Translations under genes and position numbers: made by a program
DNA from: Antitrichia curtipendula
Lineage: Eukaryota; Streptophyta; Bryopsida; Hypnales; Leucodontaceae
Direction: 5' to 3'
NCBI GenBank assembly: GCA_951230915.1
Contig: OX579638.1
Location: 30,212,696-30,276,695, forward strand
DNA length: 64,000 nt
In this document: positions 35,700 through 48,665 of the stretch, piece by piece
Numbering within the stretch: position 1 is the first letter of the stretch
How the letters are laid out: each line of letters begins with the position of its first letter
Notes under the pieces: generated by a model
What the model saw: only the letters and a program-made list of their open reading frames with translations
Databases searched by the model: none
What the model was told of the DNA's origin: nothing

Positions 35700-36421
35700 T
35701 AGTTCCAGCGTCACCCGATTCGGTGAGTGTCACCCAACGCACATGCGGGGGTTTCTGCCCCCCACCCGCCTGGCCAGGTGGCGTGGGCTGAGTGGGTGGG
35801 CCAGACTGGAGTGGGGGATTGCACTGCCAGTCTGCACATGCATCCCTTCCACGCCCTGCCGCGCCAGTCCCCTCAAGTGAAAATTCAAAAATCTGAAGTC
35901 CGGGAGGGGGTGTAAAATTGGCCGCTCCGCCAGCCCTGGCGGTGGTCAAGTCCGCCAGGGCTCCCCCGCCGGTCCGGCAGGCGGATCCTGGCGGACTCCG
36001 GGACACCCCGCCAGCAGAACGGTGCATGTGCGTGGGGTGTGTGTCTCTTTTCTTTGGCCCTCGGGCTCCAGCTCTGCCTTCTGGCTTGTGGCCTTTTCCT
36101 CTCTCCTGCCCTCGGGCGTGTGTTTTATTTATAAAATTCCACCCAAGAACAGGTTTTCTCGTAGTTCCAGCGTCGCGCAGGACGGGCGTGGAGCGTCCGT
36201 CACTTGCTCGCCCGCCCGCCCTCGGCAGTACGTTGCGCTAAGCTTGCGCCCTCGGCCCTCTCTGTTCGCCACTCTCCCTGTTCCCTTTGCCCTTCGGTAG
36301 GAGCCTGCCCTCCCCCTCAGTCTGTCCCGTTCTTGTTGGATTCGGATGTGGTGCTGGGATTGCGGTGCTCGTGGTCGTCGTTGCCCTATCTAAGTAGGCG
36401 ATCTCGCGGTGGCCCTTGACC
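35700..36421 (+). promoter_or_regulatory. GC-rich promoter and 5' UTR region of CAP
   Basis: The sequence changes from AT-rich to strongly GC- and CpG-rich at about 35700 and stays so through exon 1. A TATTTATAAAA box lies at about 36127-36137 in a short AT dip, followed by an ACCCAAG stretch, so transcription could start near 36160 with a 5' UTR of about 260 bases. CTCTCCTGCCC and CCTCCCCC pyrimidine tracts surround it. The start site is inference. Several frames here (for example 35653-36027 on -) reflect high GC, not genes. Confidence 0.45.
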
Positions 36422-39400
36422 ATGGACCCGCGTTCGCTGGAGGCCGTGGTGCTGCGCTTGGAGCAGGCGGTGTCGCGCTTGGAGGGCTTAGGCACCTTTG
36501 CCACCTCCACCTCGAAGGATCAGGGCATTTCGTCGCTCGTGGCGCCCCCAGGCGCAAACACGCTGCCGCCGGTCGTCGAGGCGTTCGATCAGTTGGTGCA
36601 GGCCAGGGTGGGACGCGTCCTGACCGCGGCGGACAAGATCGGCGGCGGGGTGCTCCAGACATCGCAGGTGCTGCAGCGGGCGTTCGAGGCGGAGAAGGCC
36701 GTTGTTCATGCCATTTCGCAGTGCAAGGTCAGTGGAGGCGTCATTGCCATGGTCTGATCTGGTCTGGTCTTGTGGATTCACAAAGAAACCTGGAGGCAGA
36801 ACTGAATTATATGAGCGTGAAAGGATTCTCGACTGCTACCTTCTTCTTGTGAATCTCTAGATGTAAGGCGCATTGTTCTATTATGGAAGGAGAGGAAGTG
36901 GTTCGTGCGGTGGATTGAAAATTTTTGTGCTCACTGCGGGGGGATTGCGTTGACGATGACGGATTTTTTATTTATTTACTTTTAGTTAAGAGGATTAATT
37001 AGGATGCGTCCATATATCCAAATTGGATACGACGACGTTATCTTCTCAGTCTAGGTTCGAGTCAGGCAATTGTTCATCATTGTCACATTAGGTGAAAGGT
37101 GAGTTTTCAACAGGTTGCCACTTTTCCAGGCGCTCGTGTGGAACATCAGATCTATTCCAGTTGTAGTTTTTTAGTTCTGTGCACTGGAATGTCACAATTT
37201 TGGCGTACTGAAACATGGCAATTTTATTCATGTGATCGTAATCTAAAATTCTGTCTATTGAGCATATGATTTTAGCTCCGGGAGAATCCGCACCATTATA
37301 GTCCGTAGTCTTGGCCATGTCAGCCTTGAATATTAGGTCAGAAAACTGTAATTCAATGTTTTCTGGCAATCGGACTCTACCAATGTTTCTAAATTACATT
37401 TACTACGAAGAGACGATCGGGATGGAATAATGCCATTTAATTGGCTGTAAAGAATGTGTGGCACCGATGCTATGGAAAGGGAAGCCTATTCTTGTGTATT
37501 TTCCGGACCTGGAGATATGTTGTGAAGTTTATTTTGTTTCTGAATATGAGCGCTCACTATTTGTTGCAATCGTTGCTGAAGGGCGTAGTTATATGCTACT
37601 GTAAGCTGAAAATTTCACTGACGATCTGTCTTCTGGATCACAGTCACAAGGCTTTCACTGACAATGTGTTGTGAAACTTGTTTCTTCAACAGTTACAGCT
37701 GGTGTAACTACGACATGCCATCGGAAATGACTGACGCTTTTTGCTCATGGCAACTCACGTATTGTTTTGGACATGCAGCGACCAAATCCAGAAGCAATGC
37801 AAAAGGTTGTGCAGCCACTCGCTGACGCCCTAACTAAGGCGCATAGCTTGACCGAAGGCAAGAGGACTGAAGCTTTCAACCATCAGAAAGCTGTTGCTGA
37901 AAGTTTATTGGCCCTGACTTGGGTCTGCTATGCTGGCAGAGATTGTGGTACCGCACTTGACTTCTTCTCTTGTTAAATGATATCTTTCACTCTTTTCGGA
38001 ATTTGTTTTCTCTAATTTGCACTTTTCCTTGCCTTACTCGTTATATTAGGTATGGCAATGCTTTTGGATTGTCTTTCTTGGGGGCCAGCCACTCTTGTGA
38101 CGTTAGAACCTGTCTCTCAATGTCTATTTCCTCATTTCCTCGCAACCATGAGGTTTTGTAGGCATATACACAATTGCTATTTTTTTTTTTCGGTTTTAAC
38201 TATGTGACTTTGCATTGTGCTGGGCGTCTTGAGTTCCTGATTTCAGTGAGGTTTCTTACAAGTGGGAACCTTCATTACCGACTAAGTTTTAATAGAGTTC
38301 AAGATAGCTGATGTATTCATTCTGGGCAGGTATGAGTCTTCCTGGGCCTCATGTCGAGGAAAGCTGGCAGTCTGCAGAATATTACAACAACAAGGTATGC
38401 ATTTGCTTCTAGAACCAATGGCTTCCCTACCATTTGCAAAAGAGTATTGAAGGACTTTATTTCGTGAAAAGGTGGACAGCTCGTCGAAGCCACCCGCATA
38501 TGAGTTTCTGCAACATTCAGTCTATGAAGTTGTGTCCCGCCATTGCAGGGTGCAAGTGCCTTATTTTGGTTATTAGAAATCTTATGTAATTCTCAGATTG
38601 CAGAACGTTTAATGGCAAGGTTTTCCTGCATTAATTTTCCTAATCCTCATGAGAATGTGTAGTTCTTTTGTTTAGTCTCCGTTGTATTTTACAAGCTACA
38701 TGGGTATCCAGGTCAAATGCGGCTAGACTCCGGTGTCTATTGGAAAGAGATGAAAGGGTCCAGTCCTAAGGACTTGTTGATTGACGGTATGGTTTATGTT
38801 TCAGGTTCTTGTGGAGTATAGAGGCAAGGATCCTAATCATGTTGAATGGGCACGTGCGTTAAAAGAGCTGTACCTGCCAGGCTTACAATCCTATGTGAAG
38901 CTGTATCATACTACCGGACCTGCTTGGAACCCCAGTGGTGTAGATGTTTCTCAGTGGTCTCCTGACAGTCAAGAGACCGCCAAGAAGAAAAGTGCACCTC
39001 CCCCGCCTCCCCCAAGAGGACCACCTCCCCCACCCCCTCCCCCTCCTGGTCCGCTTGCCCCACCCCTCTCCAGTGCTTCGACACCAAGTTCTTCCGGTGT
39101 GGAACCTCCTAGCATGTCAGCTGTTTTTCAAGAGCTTAATAAGGGAGAACATGTGACTGCAGGTGAGAAATATTTTTCCTTATATTTCTTTCTTAGGAAC
39201 GGGGTTGTCTTATATTGCTTTACCGATTAGATTGATACTTCTTAGTCTTATGATTATTTTTCTATTAGTACAATCGACTTCGCAACGAATGTCCAATTTT
39301 ACCATTATGGTAATTAATCACATCCTTCAATCCAACTCTAGAACCATTCCTGATGGAGCTGTCACTCTTAGTTAGGAGCAGCAGTAGGGCATCTGAGCAT

Positions 39401-42074
39401 GCTAAGATATTACTTGTCTCAAATGTCTCTTAAGAGTTGCGGAATGTTGTCAAATTCTTTTATAATGGTTTCTAGAAAGCCTTGTTCAGAATAGCCTGGA
39501 TTAGATAACAGTGCTCTTGTTCATGTGTTCGGTTGTTGTTGTGTCTTATTGATCGACTTGTATCGAGAGATTGAAGTTGTTTTCTTGTAGGATATCAAGA
39601 AATGTTCTTTGGAACATCTGCGATGTAGGCACCTGCATTTTCTCTAATATTGATGGAAGTTCATGCACTGATGGATATGTTTTTGCAGGGTTGAAGAAGG
39701 TAACCGATGACATGAAGACAAAAAATCGTGTAGACAGAAGTGGTGCTGTTCCTGCTGGCTCTGCACCCAGTGAGAAGACTCCTACTGCTTCTACAGCAGC
39801 TGCAACCAAGAAAAGCACACCAAAATGTGAACTTGATGGGCGCAAGTATGTCTCCTTATTAGTTGCTGTACTTTGTAACTCCATTTAATGTGTGCAATAC
39901 GTAGCTACTACTATTGTTTAGCAAATGCGCAGTATACTGATTTCACTGTATCCTGCAAATTCTTTTACATGGTGGTCATGTAGGTAGGCAATATCATTGC
40001 TGAAGGAAGTCATCATTGGTTTGATCATTAAATGCAATTGTTTGCCAGTAATTGACGTACAAATGGTTTTGAGGGTTATTTGTGACAAAGTTGCAACAAA
40101 CAACTTGGCGACTTCTGTGACTGATACGTTTCTTTATGTTTGAACAGGTGGGTAGTGGAATACCAAGTTGGTAATAGGGGCATTATCCTTGACAAATGTA
40201 AACCTAATGAATCGATCTACATTTTTGCTTGCAAAGATTCAGTAATACAGGTTCAAGGTAAGAGCGCTGGACTGTTCCTCTCAGTAACCCGAACATGTAC
40301 TTGTACTGCTTCTGTAGCGTCACTGCAGACTGGAGCTCCTGTGAAACAGTATTTGTTGAGTCTCTTTCTAATTGAAGTAGTTAAACAGTAGGTTTGTGGA
40401 CAGCGCACTGCCTTTGTTAATCTTGATTTCATTTTTAGGGAATCTTTCAGTTAATCTTAGGGGTTTGCCTCCATTACCGGTTGAAGTTATTGCACATTCT
40501 GAATAGGACTTACCAACTCTCTGTTTTCCATTATTGTCTTCAAATTCTGCCTTCATATTGAAAAGAAAAATGGAATTGTCTGGACGGATAGGGTCGGCAA
40601 ACTGTCCTTCCCATGTGTGAGTCTTAATTCCCTTCTATGCAGATTCATGTCTTGTATGAAGTGTCATTAGCGCTAATCACTGACCTAATTGCATTTGGGC
40701 AAAACAACTACATGTGTTTAACCCTTGAACGCCGACGAGGACGTTTTTTGTCCAATGGATGATAGAAAATCCTTCTAGTAGAACAGAAGTTCAGACTATT
40801 CATCCTTGGATTTTGGTTGTGAAAAGGGGAGATCTTCTGTTTGACTTCCAATGAGTGCTTTTGCAATTTTTTTAAGCCAATGATTCACACGGTAACCAAA
40901 GGGATGATTTCCACGGTCTCCAGTTCGTCCTTAAGGGTTAAATAAGTTCGTGTCTTCAAAGTGTTTTGTAAGTAGCACACCTTACTCAAACTTACACCTA
41001 TTATGCAGGAAAAGTGAATGCCATCGCATTTGACAAGTGTACCAAGTCGGCACTTGTCTTTACTGTAAGATCTTGTTCTTCTCTAACTCAATGCTGCCAT
41101 TTAGGAAATCTTGGGGAAGGAACATGCTTTGCCAGCAGGCATTGGATATTCTTTTTTATGACCATTGTTTAATGAGTACGAAATCATGCAAGTGAGACTG
41201 GATCACACGTTTTGTTGATTACTCATTATTAGACTTCATTGCTCTATGATACGTGCTCTTACAAGAGTATATATATGAAACCTGCTGCATTGAACTAATT
41301 TTTGCAGCTATTCACAGGATGTTGTTGCAGCTTGTGAAGTTGTAAATTGTACTAGTGTGGAGGTGCAATGTATGGTAAGTTCCGAATTATTTAATTTTGT
41401 TCTTGTCCATCACTTCTCACTTGCAAGTCCTTTATTGCAGTAGGCTATTTTCTTAGAGTTATGACACGGACAGTGACATGATTTCTCAGTCATCATCTAC
41501 TAATCTTCTGTCTAGAAAGATTGCAACTTTCCTAAGTTTTCCTTTCATGGTTTCTCGATTCCATAGAAGTATGAAACAAGAATCATCTTGCATACTGTGA
41601 GAAATTGATTAACATTTATCCCATTATCAATTTTCTGATTAACTACATTTCATACTGTCCATGCCTTGTATTCAGGGATCTGCACCAACAATTGCGATTG
41701 ATAACACAAATGCGTGCCAGCTGTATCTTGGAAAAAACTCTCTAGACGCTGCAATCACTACTGCAAAGTCTAGTGCTGTCAATGTGCTTGTTCCCGGTCC
41801 TGCCATCGACTCTGATCCTGTGAGTCTACGACCCTTGCTCTCTCCTCTGCTCTGCCCTACTGTGCAGAGATGCCATGCAGAGTTAGTTTTAGAAGCAGTG
41901 ACATGCAGAATGTGTGACGGGGTTTACGTTCCGTGACGCTAGGCCCCTGACTGTTGTGTGCATGGTCGCGTGGATATTGTTGTACAGGTGGAGCATGCGT
42001 TGCCGGAGCAGTTTCTGAACTCTTTCAAGGACGGGCAGTTCACGACCACCCCCGTTTCGCACTCTGGAGGCTGA
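36422..42074 (+). CDS. CAP1: Cyclase-associated protein (CAP/Srv2), ten exons, 502 residues
   Basis: Exons by GT-AG joints that keep the frame: 36422-36727, 37779-37947, 38330-38394, 38805-39162, 39689-39845, 40148-40257, 41009-41064, 41318-41374, 41676-41819, 41988-42074. The total is 1,509 nt including TGA. Domains: an N-terminal RLE coiled-coil (VLRLEQAVSRLEGL, residues 10-23), a helical folded domain (to about 235, including HVEESWQSAEYYNNK and EWARALKELYLPGLQ), a profilin-binding polyproline run (about 244-272), a WH2-like segment (LKKVTDDMKTKNR, about 300), and a beta-helical CARP domain ending FTTTPVSHSGG. Plant CAP1 is about 475 residues. Known: CAP recycles actin monomers, helps cofilin depolymerise filaments and recharges ADP-actin. 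ATG at 36422 is chosen because the family starts just before the RLE motif. Introns are 0.25-1.05 kb; one carries a MITE. Confidence 0.95.
40718..40941. mobile_element. 224-bp piggyBac-type MITE (family C) in CAP intron 6
   Basis: Starts TTAACCCTTGAACGCCGACG and ends TCCTTAAGGGTTAA, with TTAA at both ends. It is the reverse orientation of the copy at 35338-35566. It sits in the 751-bp intron between exons 6 and 7, about 70 bases before exon 7. It does not touch the splice sites. Confidence 0.85.
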
Positions 42075-42783
42075 AGCATGTGATTCAGAAGTTTGACCTA
42101 GTACCTACTTTGGTATCAGGAAAACGGCGCATGAATATCTACAGTACTGCTGCTGGCGCTTTATTTACATAATGTATCGGTAGCTGAAACCAATTTGAGG
42201 GTCTACCATTAGCGGTACTATTTCTCTTGTGACGAAAATTTAGTGTAGTGTTTTAGCCAACACAGTTGTGGTAAACAGTTGCAGTTGTTTCCTCACGGTG
42301 AAAACGAACTTTTCTGGTGTTCCACGTACTCCTTGAGAGGTAGATTTGTTGCAGTGGTAGATTTATTGATCTCGATGGGGTTCTGAGTTTTCCACAAACT
42401 TGAGTTTCGTTGGTCACTACAGCTAGTAGTGTTATGACCACCAAGTTCCGTTTGTGTACATTAGCTTAATTTTATCACCAATTTTCTCTTAGCATGAGCA
42501 GTGTGATGGAGTTTTAGATGGAATCAGTGACAGAAGCTCTGTCCTATTGAGTCACTAGTAACGTGTGGTAGATGACGTAACTTAGGACTACAGTTTGTCT
42601 GTTTGGAATGAAAGTGAAACCAGCCAATTTCCACGTTGCGAGTAGCTGGTGATGAGATTGGGCTTACAGTATTGTAGACGTAGGTCGAAATGGTTTAACC
42701 CTTAATGGACGTAGTCACCAAACTGTTTGGAGTATTGCATTAATAGGTGTCATCCAATGGTCACTTTTCGGCCTCAGCATTCT
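42075..42783. other. 3' flank of CAP
   Basis: Probable 3' UTR and downstream DNA; no frame of note. TTAACCCTTAATGGACG at 42695 looks like another piggyBac-type terminus, but no inverted partner could be placed. Confidence 0.4.
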
Positions 42784-44044
42784 TTAACCCTTAACCCCAA
42801 AATGACCCTGTAATTTCTCGAAACTGCACCCCTCGTCAGACAGTCATGGATTTAGGGTTTTCATAATTGGTAAAGGAAAGCAGGGGAAAATGTAACCGTT
42901 CTGATTGCGAGTTAAAATAATAAGGATCACGCTGCAATTTTTCTTTTTGGTAAATTGTGAGCCATGGTACTGCAGATTGGCCTTCAGTTCACGGGGTTCT
43001 GGTGCCAAACTACGGTCTCCCAGATGTACGATTTAGTTTGATGCGTGCTGCGAGGTGAGTAGCTCATTGATTCAGGCGCAATTTTTTCGGACAATAAGCT
43101 AACGACTCCTACAACAGATGGCCCAAAAAGAATCGCGAAAAGCATCATCTAATCAGCATGGGGTGATTAGAAAGTGGGGTGTATTTCACAAACTTTTGGA
43201 TCACCCCTATATCAATTAATTTTGAAAAAAAGGTACAGAGTGCATATGAAAGATCTGAATGGTGGACCGATCATGTTCAAGCCTGCACAACAAGTATATT
43301 GATTTTCACAGAAATCGGACGGTGCATTTGTACAATGACTCATTCGCAAAGCCTTTGAGTGTTCAACCTGGAGATATGGAGGGTGACAACTGCAGGAAGC
43401 AAACGTGGCAAGAAAGCAAACATGTTGGGAGAGTTACTTGGCGCATACGGAGGGTGGAATTTGGATGGAGGCAGTTCCAAGGTGGCAAGATGACTAATCG
43501 TTGTCCAGCCCAACAGTGCAACTGGCAGTGTCATACCTTCTTCAAACAACGATGACCTTGTTTTGAACACACCCATTTATGCAAACTTTATGATCCAATT
43601 GACAAGAAACAACTACAAGTACACTCTTTGAACAAAATTACAAGAACCCATGAAAACAATTTGAAGAAATTGAAATGGATTTCAGAAGTCCATGAAATAA
43701 ACGTTCACCTAGGCATCCTCAAGAAAAAACAAAAATGGCAGTTTAATTTCTCCTCTCGCCGCTATGGGAAACACAAGCAACACTACATTGACTTGTCGAA
43801 TCACTACAGAAGGGACAAGCAATCCATAGTAAACTCCTTCAATTAATTCTCTCTTGTGAGCCAAGCCAGATACCCAACAATCTCCGCTGTAAAATGACCC
43901 TCGAGGTGGCTTGTCAAATCTTCCATAGGACTCTCCACCGTTGGTACGCCTACAACACGTCCGCCAAGCTCCCGAAGCAAACCTGCTAGACAATCTCATT
44001 TCAGTACCTTCACTGTGTACTTTGGAATAGTATGCACCTTCATG

Positions 44045-46260
44045 TAGCACAACCCTTTGCACATGTACGCTCAATACCGACAATATCTTATATGGTTATG
44101 GCCATAGACGACGCACTTTGCTTGGAGTCTCTTATGCTTTGGTGGATACTGAAGTTTGTGGTCTGTTATGTTGAATGAAGCACCAGTGCATCCAAGCTGT
44201 ACTTTTGGGTTGCACAACTCACTAGCAAGGGCATAATGAAACTCTACCCAAGACATCAACCGTTTCTGTTGAGAGCCCACCGCATGAGCCTTGTTAACAC
44301 ATAGGCATTACCGAAAGAGGTATCTAAAATGAACAACAAATAATGCTATCATTTGTGGAATTGCAGTTGCGCTATGTATTCCATGCGGCACTGATCAACC
44401 ACATCTACTCCTTGCACCATCTCTTGATATTCAACCAGGATAGGAAGTGTGATATGGCTTACGTCCCTGGTGCCTAGTCCACCTGAGGCATATTGCTCCC
44501 TCGGCTATCAAATCCACAAATGTGCTCAACAAAAAGACATGTATGTGATCAAATTAAACTATTGCAGACATGCGCTGCAAGCGGTGCATTTGTACAATGA
44601 CCCCACCCCGTTCTCCAGCTACCCGTGAATATGTTGCCAAATTCAAAGGCATACCAACTCTGTTTGGGGGAATAGTGCCTGTTGTTATAAAACAAAGCTT
44701 CAGTAGATCGTCAAAAAAGCACAAAGAAGTAAAAAAAACGATTTGTAACGACAACGTGACCTAGCCCTTCCAAATCCACAACCGTTACAAAAAATTTCAG
44801 CCCTCGACAATGCTGTTTAGGAAAAAATTTCGGCACCCTCCGCGGTGCAGTTACAGAAAAATAAAAATAATTTTTTTTAATTTTTTTAATTAAAAATAAA
44901 TAAAATAATTTTAAAAATAAAAAAATATTTAAAAATTCTCCAGTCTGACGTGGCACAAGTAGTGCCATGTCAGATTTCCCCCCCAAAAAAAATTTAAAAA
45001 CAAAAAACAAAAAAACAAAACATTTTTTTCCCTAATTGCACCACAGCCTTGCAAAACTCACTAGACTCCCGAGGGCTGAAATTTTTTGTAATACAAGGAC
45101 TTCACGCTTTTAATCCTAGGTTTTTCTCTGGCTTTAGATCCTTTTGCCCAGTATACACTTGGAGATCATATACATACCTGGACTTTGAATTTCATACTTG
45201 ACCAGCTTCGATGGCATGTATTGCTTTATATCGCATCTTATGCCCCTATGCGGAATCATGATCTTGTCAACACAGACATGCCGCTCACAATTGTAGAGGT
45301 TCTTGCAGGTTTGAACAAATGACTCAGTTAACCACCAAGCCTTTCCAAGCTTGTTGTAATTGATTTTTGACTTGTCTACATCTAAGGTATTATTGTCCAC
45401 CAAGTGTATATTACGACATATTGACTCAAAATGAGCTCTGCGCATGGAGGACTTTACTAAAGGGCAACTAAAGAACTTCTTCGGCTCTAGTACAAGCGAA
45501 TATTTGGGAGCTTTTTGAGTCCCATATAAATGCATATACCGAGCCAATAATGGAACTCTCTAGGTATGACATCCTTCCATCCTAACCCATCATTGATTTT
45601 ACTTGGATTCTTATACCTCGGCTGTCTGGCATAACGGTTTGTTTCATCACAAATCTGTTCTAAGGTTTCAACATGCCAATAAGGTTCAAAAAAAGACCCC
45701 GGAGCTACAAGACGACGACTTTGGCGACAGACAGGCCCAGGACAAGGGCTTCTGAAAGGAAAACAGTCTTTGAACAATGACATTTGAAGCTCCTTCCAAT
45801 GTTGAGCACCATAACAGTGCTCAAAATCAAGCAACTCGAAATCCGCATCAAGGGCATCTAAAAGACTATCTTCTACGACTTTAGGGTCACTAATGTCATC
45901 AAATACAACCCAATTGGAGTTACCTAAATCTGAATTGCCTTGCCAATTGACAAACTTGGCCTCCCACTCTGCCGCTTCATCGTTATCGTCTCCTTTGGTT
46001 TGTAGATAAGAAGGCAACTTGAGTGTGAAAGTGTTCTCTTGAGTGAACTCTAGTAATTCGTTGTTGGTGGCATCAACTTTAGGTGATACGGGTAGTAAGT
46101 TTATTCCACTTATGGGCTGACAGGAAACCTTTTCAATTGCATATACACCAAGTACTCCACCAAAATCGACTTTATACATCACCACTCTTGTAATGACATG
46201 TTTGAATTCATGCTTGACATCCCCAAGTAGCAGGTTCCTCGACTCATCACCAGGGCTCAA
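44045..46260 (-). pseudogene. piggyBac-2 transposase, broken
   Basis: Reading from 46260 downward: an acidic N-terminal segment (EAAEWEAKFVNWQGN, DALDADFELLDFEHCY), the core start (YWHVETLEQICDETNRYA, HYWLGICIYMGLKKLP), a frameshift near 45510, then FESICRNIHLVDNN and ERHVCVDKIMIPHRGI with catalytic Asp-1. After the 301-bp insertion comes GLGHVVVTNRFF, where Asp-2 is Asn, then TTGTIPPNRVGMPLNL, EYQEMVQGVDVVDQC with Asp-3, and a Cys-rich tail (QAKCVVYGHNHIRYC). Several further shifts and stops occur. Only distantly similar to piggyBac-1: it lacks the Arg-Gly-rich extension in the part I can read. Confidence 0.8.
44788..45088. mobile_element. 301-bp TA-flanked inverted-repeat element in piggyBac-2 transposase
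   Basis: Ends CAAAAAATTTCAGCCCTCG are inverted at both sides and abut TA (44786-44787 and 45089-45090). Removing the element and one TA restores an open transposase frame across the joint (VLVLTVVDLEG). The inside is A/T-rich, with an inner inverted pair around CTGACGTGGCAC and GTGCCATGTCAG. Mariner-like MITE by target site. Confidence 0.85.
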
Positions 46261-46310
46261 TCCGAGTACAGCCTATGGAACCCTAACATGCATTACAAAT
46301 ATATCTTGAT

Positions 46311-46721
46311 TCAGTAGTGTTTCTGCACACTCCAAACCGCCAATGTGTAAATACAAGGGCCTTCCTTGCTACATAAGTTATACCACTGAAGGATGTCACA
46401 AGGGCGTTCCAAATTACAAATGATCCTTTTGTGGGCAATCAAGTGCTTACCTTCTCTAATTCTTCTCAATCTCTCCAAGCCATGTCGCTCATCTTGCATT
46501 CAAAATAGCAAATTAGTGGACACATTTTCTCTCAAACATTGCGTTGAGTGTTGAGCATCTGCTTCAATAGCTAGTCCAAACCACCCCAGTAGTGTGCTCA
46601 TATTTGAAAAAAATAGAACTTCATCAATCATTGGGGCTCTTTTATTTAAACCGTGACCTTTCCCCCCTCGACGAGCACATCCAGCTTGTGAAGCATCATT
46701 TGCATCCGCATTGGCCTCCAA
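46311..46721 (-). pseudogene. Possible 5' coding part of piggyBac-2 ORF
   Basis: Two stretches in one minus-strand frame, separated by a single stop, read CARRGGKGHGLNKRAPMIDE and GLERLRRIREGKHL. They are charged and upstream of the transposase core, so they may be its N-terminus. A further charged stretch (RRLWTRYNKHRREERDQRR) lies at about 46770-46870 on the same strand. No family recognised. Confidence 0.3.
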
Positions 46722-48151
46722 AGTTGAGTCGGTTGCCCTCCCATGCCCTCATCGTCCCTCTACATTGTTACCTTTGATTGCTCTATAAGCTCATGGATTC
46801 TTCTTTGATCCCTCTCCTCCCTCCGGTGCTTATTGTATCGGGTCCACAACCTTCTTTGGTCTCCCTTTGCTTACACCCTTGCGTTTGTTGTCCCCCCCTC
46901 CCTTCCAAATGTGTATTGTGTTGTCTTCTGCTTGTTTCCTACAATATTCTTTCCTGCAACACTAATGGCGAGAGCTCCAACCCGTTGAAGTTGCAAAGTC
47001 AAGGGACTTTGTTGTTGTGTGTCGGCCCCGGGTCTTGGTGGAAGCCCAACTGGAAAATGCTCCATTCTTCTGCAAGTTGTGGGTTGTGGTAGGATAGGCA
47101 ATTTCGCACTCCTCGAACCTTCTAAAGTTCTAATATCGCTTCAATCGATTGGCGTCACGGGTGGACAATTTTGCTCCTCCTCCTCTTGAATTGACGTTTT
47201 TTGCAAGCGCTCTTGCCTCCGCCACTTCACTCGTCTTTTGCACATTGGAGAGCGCATTACAAGCTTGGCCTTTGGCCGCGATTCAGGCAACTTCCTTCAC
47301 CAAAATTTGAGTAGTCATTCTTGTCAAGCCAAATCTGTTGTACCACCCAAAAGAGTAGGTCTAGGAAATCATGCCTTGTCCTCCACCCTAGATTATATGC
47401 AACGTTGCTCTAGATGAGAATTCTCCAATGCATGGTCCTAATGACCTCTGGCAAAATTACAATCTTAGTGCACCTAGGGAGGGAAAGAAGGTGACATTGT
47501 CCAAACACTTCAGTATGCGCCTCATCTGACTCTCAGTCACTTCAATCTTAAGAAGTCAAGCATCGATTACTCGCGCATACTCCCTTCAAAATTTAGGAAC
47601 TCCTTCAATTGCGTCGCTCTATAAATTTGCCATGGCAACGTTAAGTGCCCGTTGCAGCAAAGGTACAAACAACGTTGCTAGGTTGGTGATTACAAATAGT
47701 GGCCGCAAACTAAAAGAAAAAAAATTATGTTGCTGAACCCACTACACCCTTTCATTACCAACATGCAACCAAACTCTGAAATGCCATTGTGACTTTGGGA
47801 AGCCGCAATTGGAAGTTGCTCCATATTGATTGTCACCATCGCCACCCTATGCTTCTCTCTCCCCCCAGAATTCTACTCTTGCATTGGAATAGTCCTTGCC
47901 CGAATTCAAAGCTAATCTATAACAACCGCAAGCAATCCACACTAAACCCTAAGCCCTTATCTTCGCGCAAGGGTGTCCTATATTGTTTGTAAATTATGCA
48001 TTACAGGATTCTTCAGACAAGAGTATATGAGGAACCACCTCAAACCCTGATGGCGGGAACAACCTTGTCCTAGAGGACAGACCCCATTCCTGCAACGGTC
48101 ATTCACTGGGTTGCCCCTTCATCGCTCGACTATGGACATCCTTGTTGGCAC
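46722..48151. other. Coding-like but unrecognised left flank within piggyBac-2
   Basis: Composition is less AT-rich than the surroundings. Minus-strand fragments at 47200-47700 (ALSNVQKTSEVAEARALAKN, SQMRRILKCLDNVTFFPSLG) look like decayed protein sequence, with stops and shifts. I cannot name a family. Confidence 0.3.
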
Positions 48152-48489
48152 CACTACAAAAAAATGGGTATTTTATGACTGCAAAAATATGACTGAGGAT
48201 GACTGACGACTAGTTGCAGTCATATTCTTGAAGGCCAACACATTGATGAAAAATATGACTGCAAAATATGACTGTCAGTCATTTTTGGGCCTTCTACTTC
48301 ATAAGTATACACTATACGACCATTAGGAACACCAAAGTACTTCATAGGGAACGTAGGGAACATGTTTGGGGAACATTGAGTCATATTGTCAGTCATATTT
48401 CTATAGTAGTGACATTTTTTTGTTTTGGGCAACCCAAGAAAAATACGGGCAATTCAAAAAAAAATTAGAAAAACCATTGTTTAAGATTT

Positions 48490-48665
48490 TGAAATCCTAC
48501 TCACCTATTTTTTAGGATTTTAAAACCTAGTCACCACTTTTTTAGGGTTTTGAGATCCTAGCCGCCACTTTTTTTAGGATTTTGAAACCCTAGCCGCCAC
48601 TTTTTTAGGGTTTTGAAACCCTAGCCGCTACTTTTTAGGATCTTGAAACCCTAGCCGCCACTTCT
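48490..48665. repeat. Tandem repeat with telomere-like halves
   Basis: About five units of about 38 bases with the pattern TTTTTTAGGGTTTTGAAACC then CTAGCCGCCAC. Each unit carries TTTAGGG and its near-complement AAACCCTA, the plant telomere heptamer in both directions. It lies inside a CACTA element, so it is not a telomere. Confidence 0.7.

Noticed and set aside
35653..36027. 124-codon frame on - in the CAP promoter
   Set aside because: High GC lengthens frames on both strands; no recognisable domain, and it overlaps the promoter.
42695..42794. A complete piggyBac-type element starting at 42695
   Set aside because: TTAACCCTTAATGGACG looks like a terminus, but no inverted partner was found before the MITE at 42784.
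43628..44083. Frames on both strands at the end of piggyBac-2
   Set aside because: They overlap the decayed Cys-rich end and 3' region of the transposase; no separate gene is supported.
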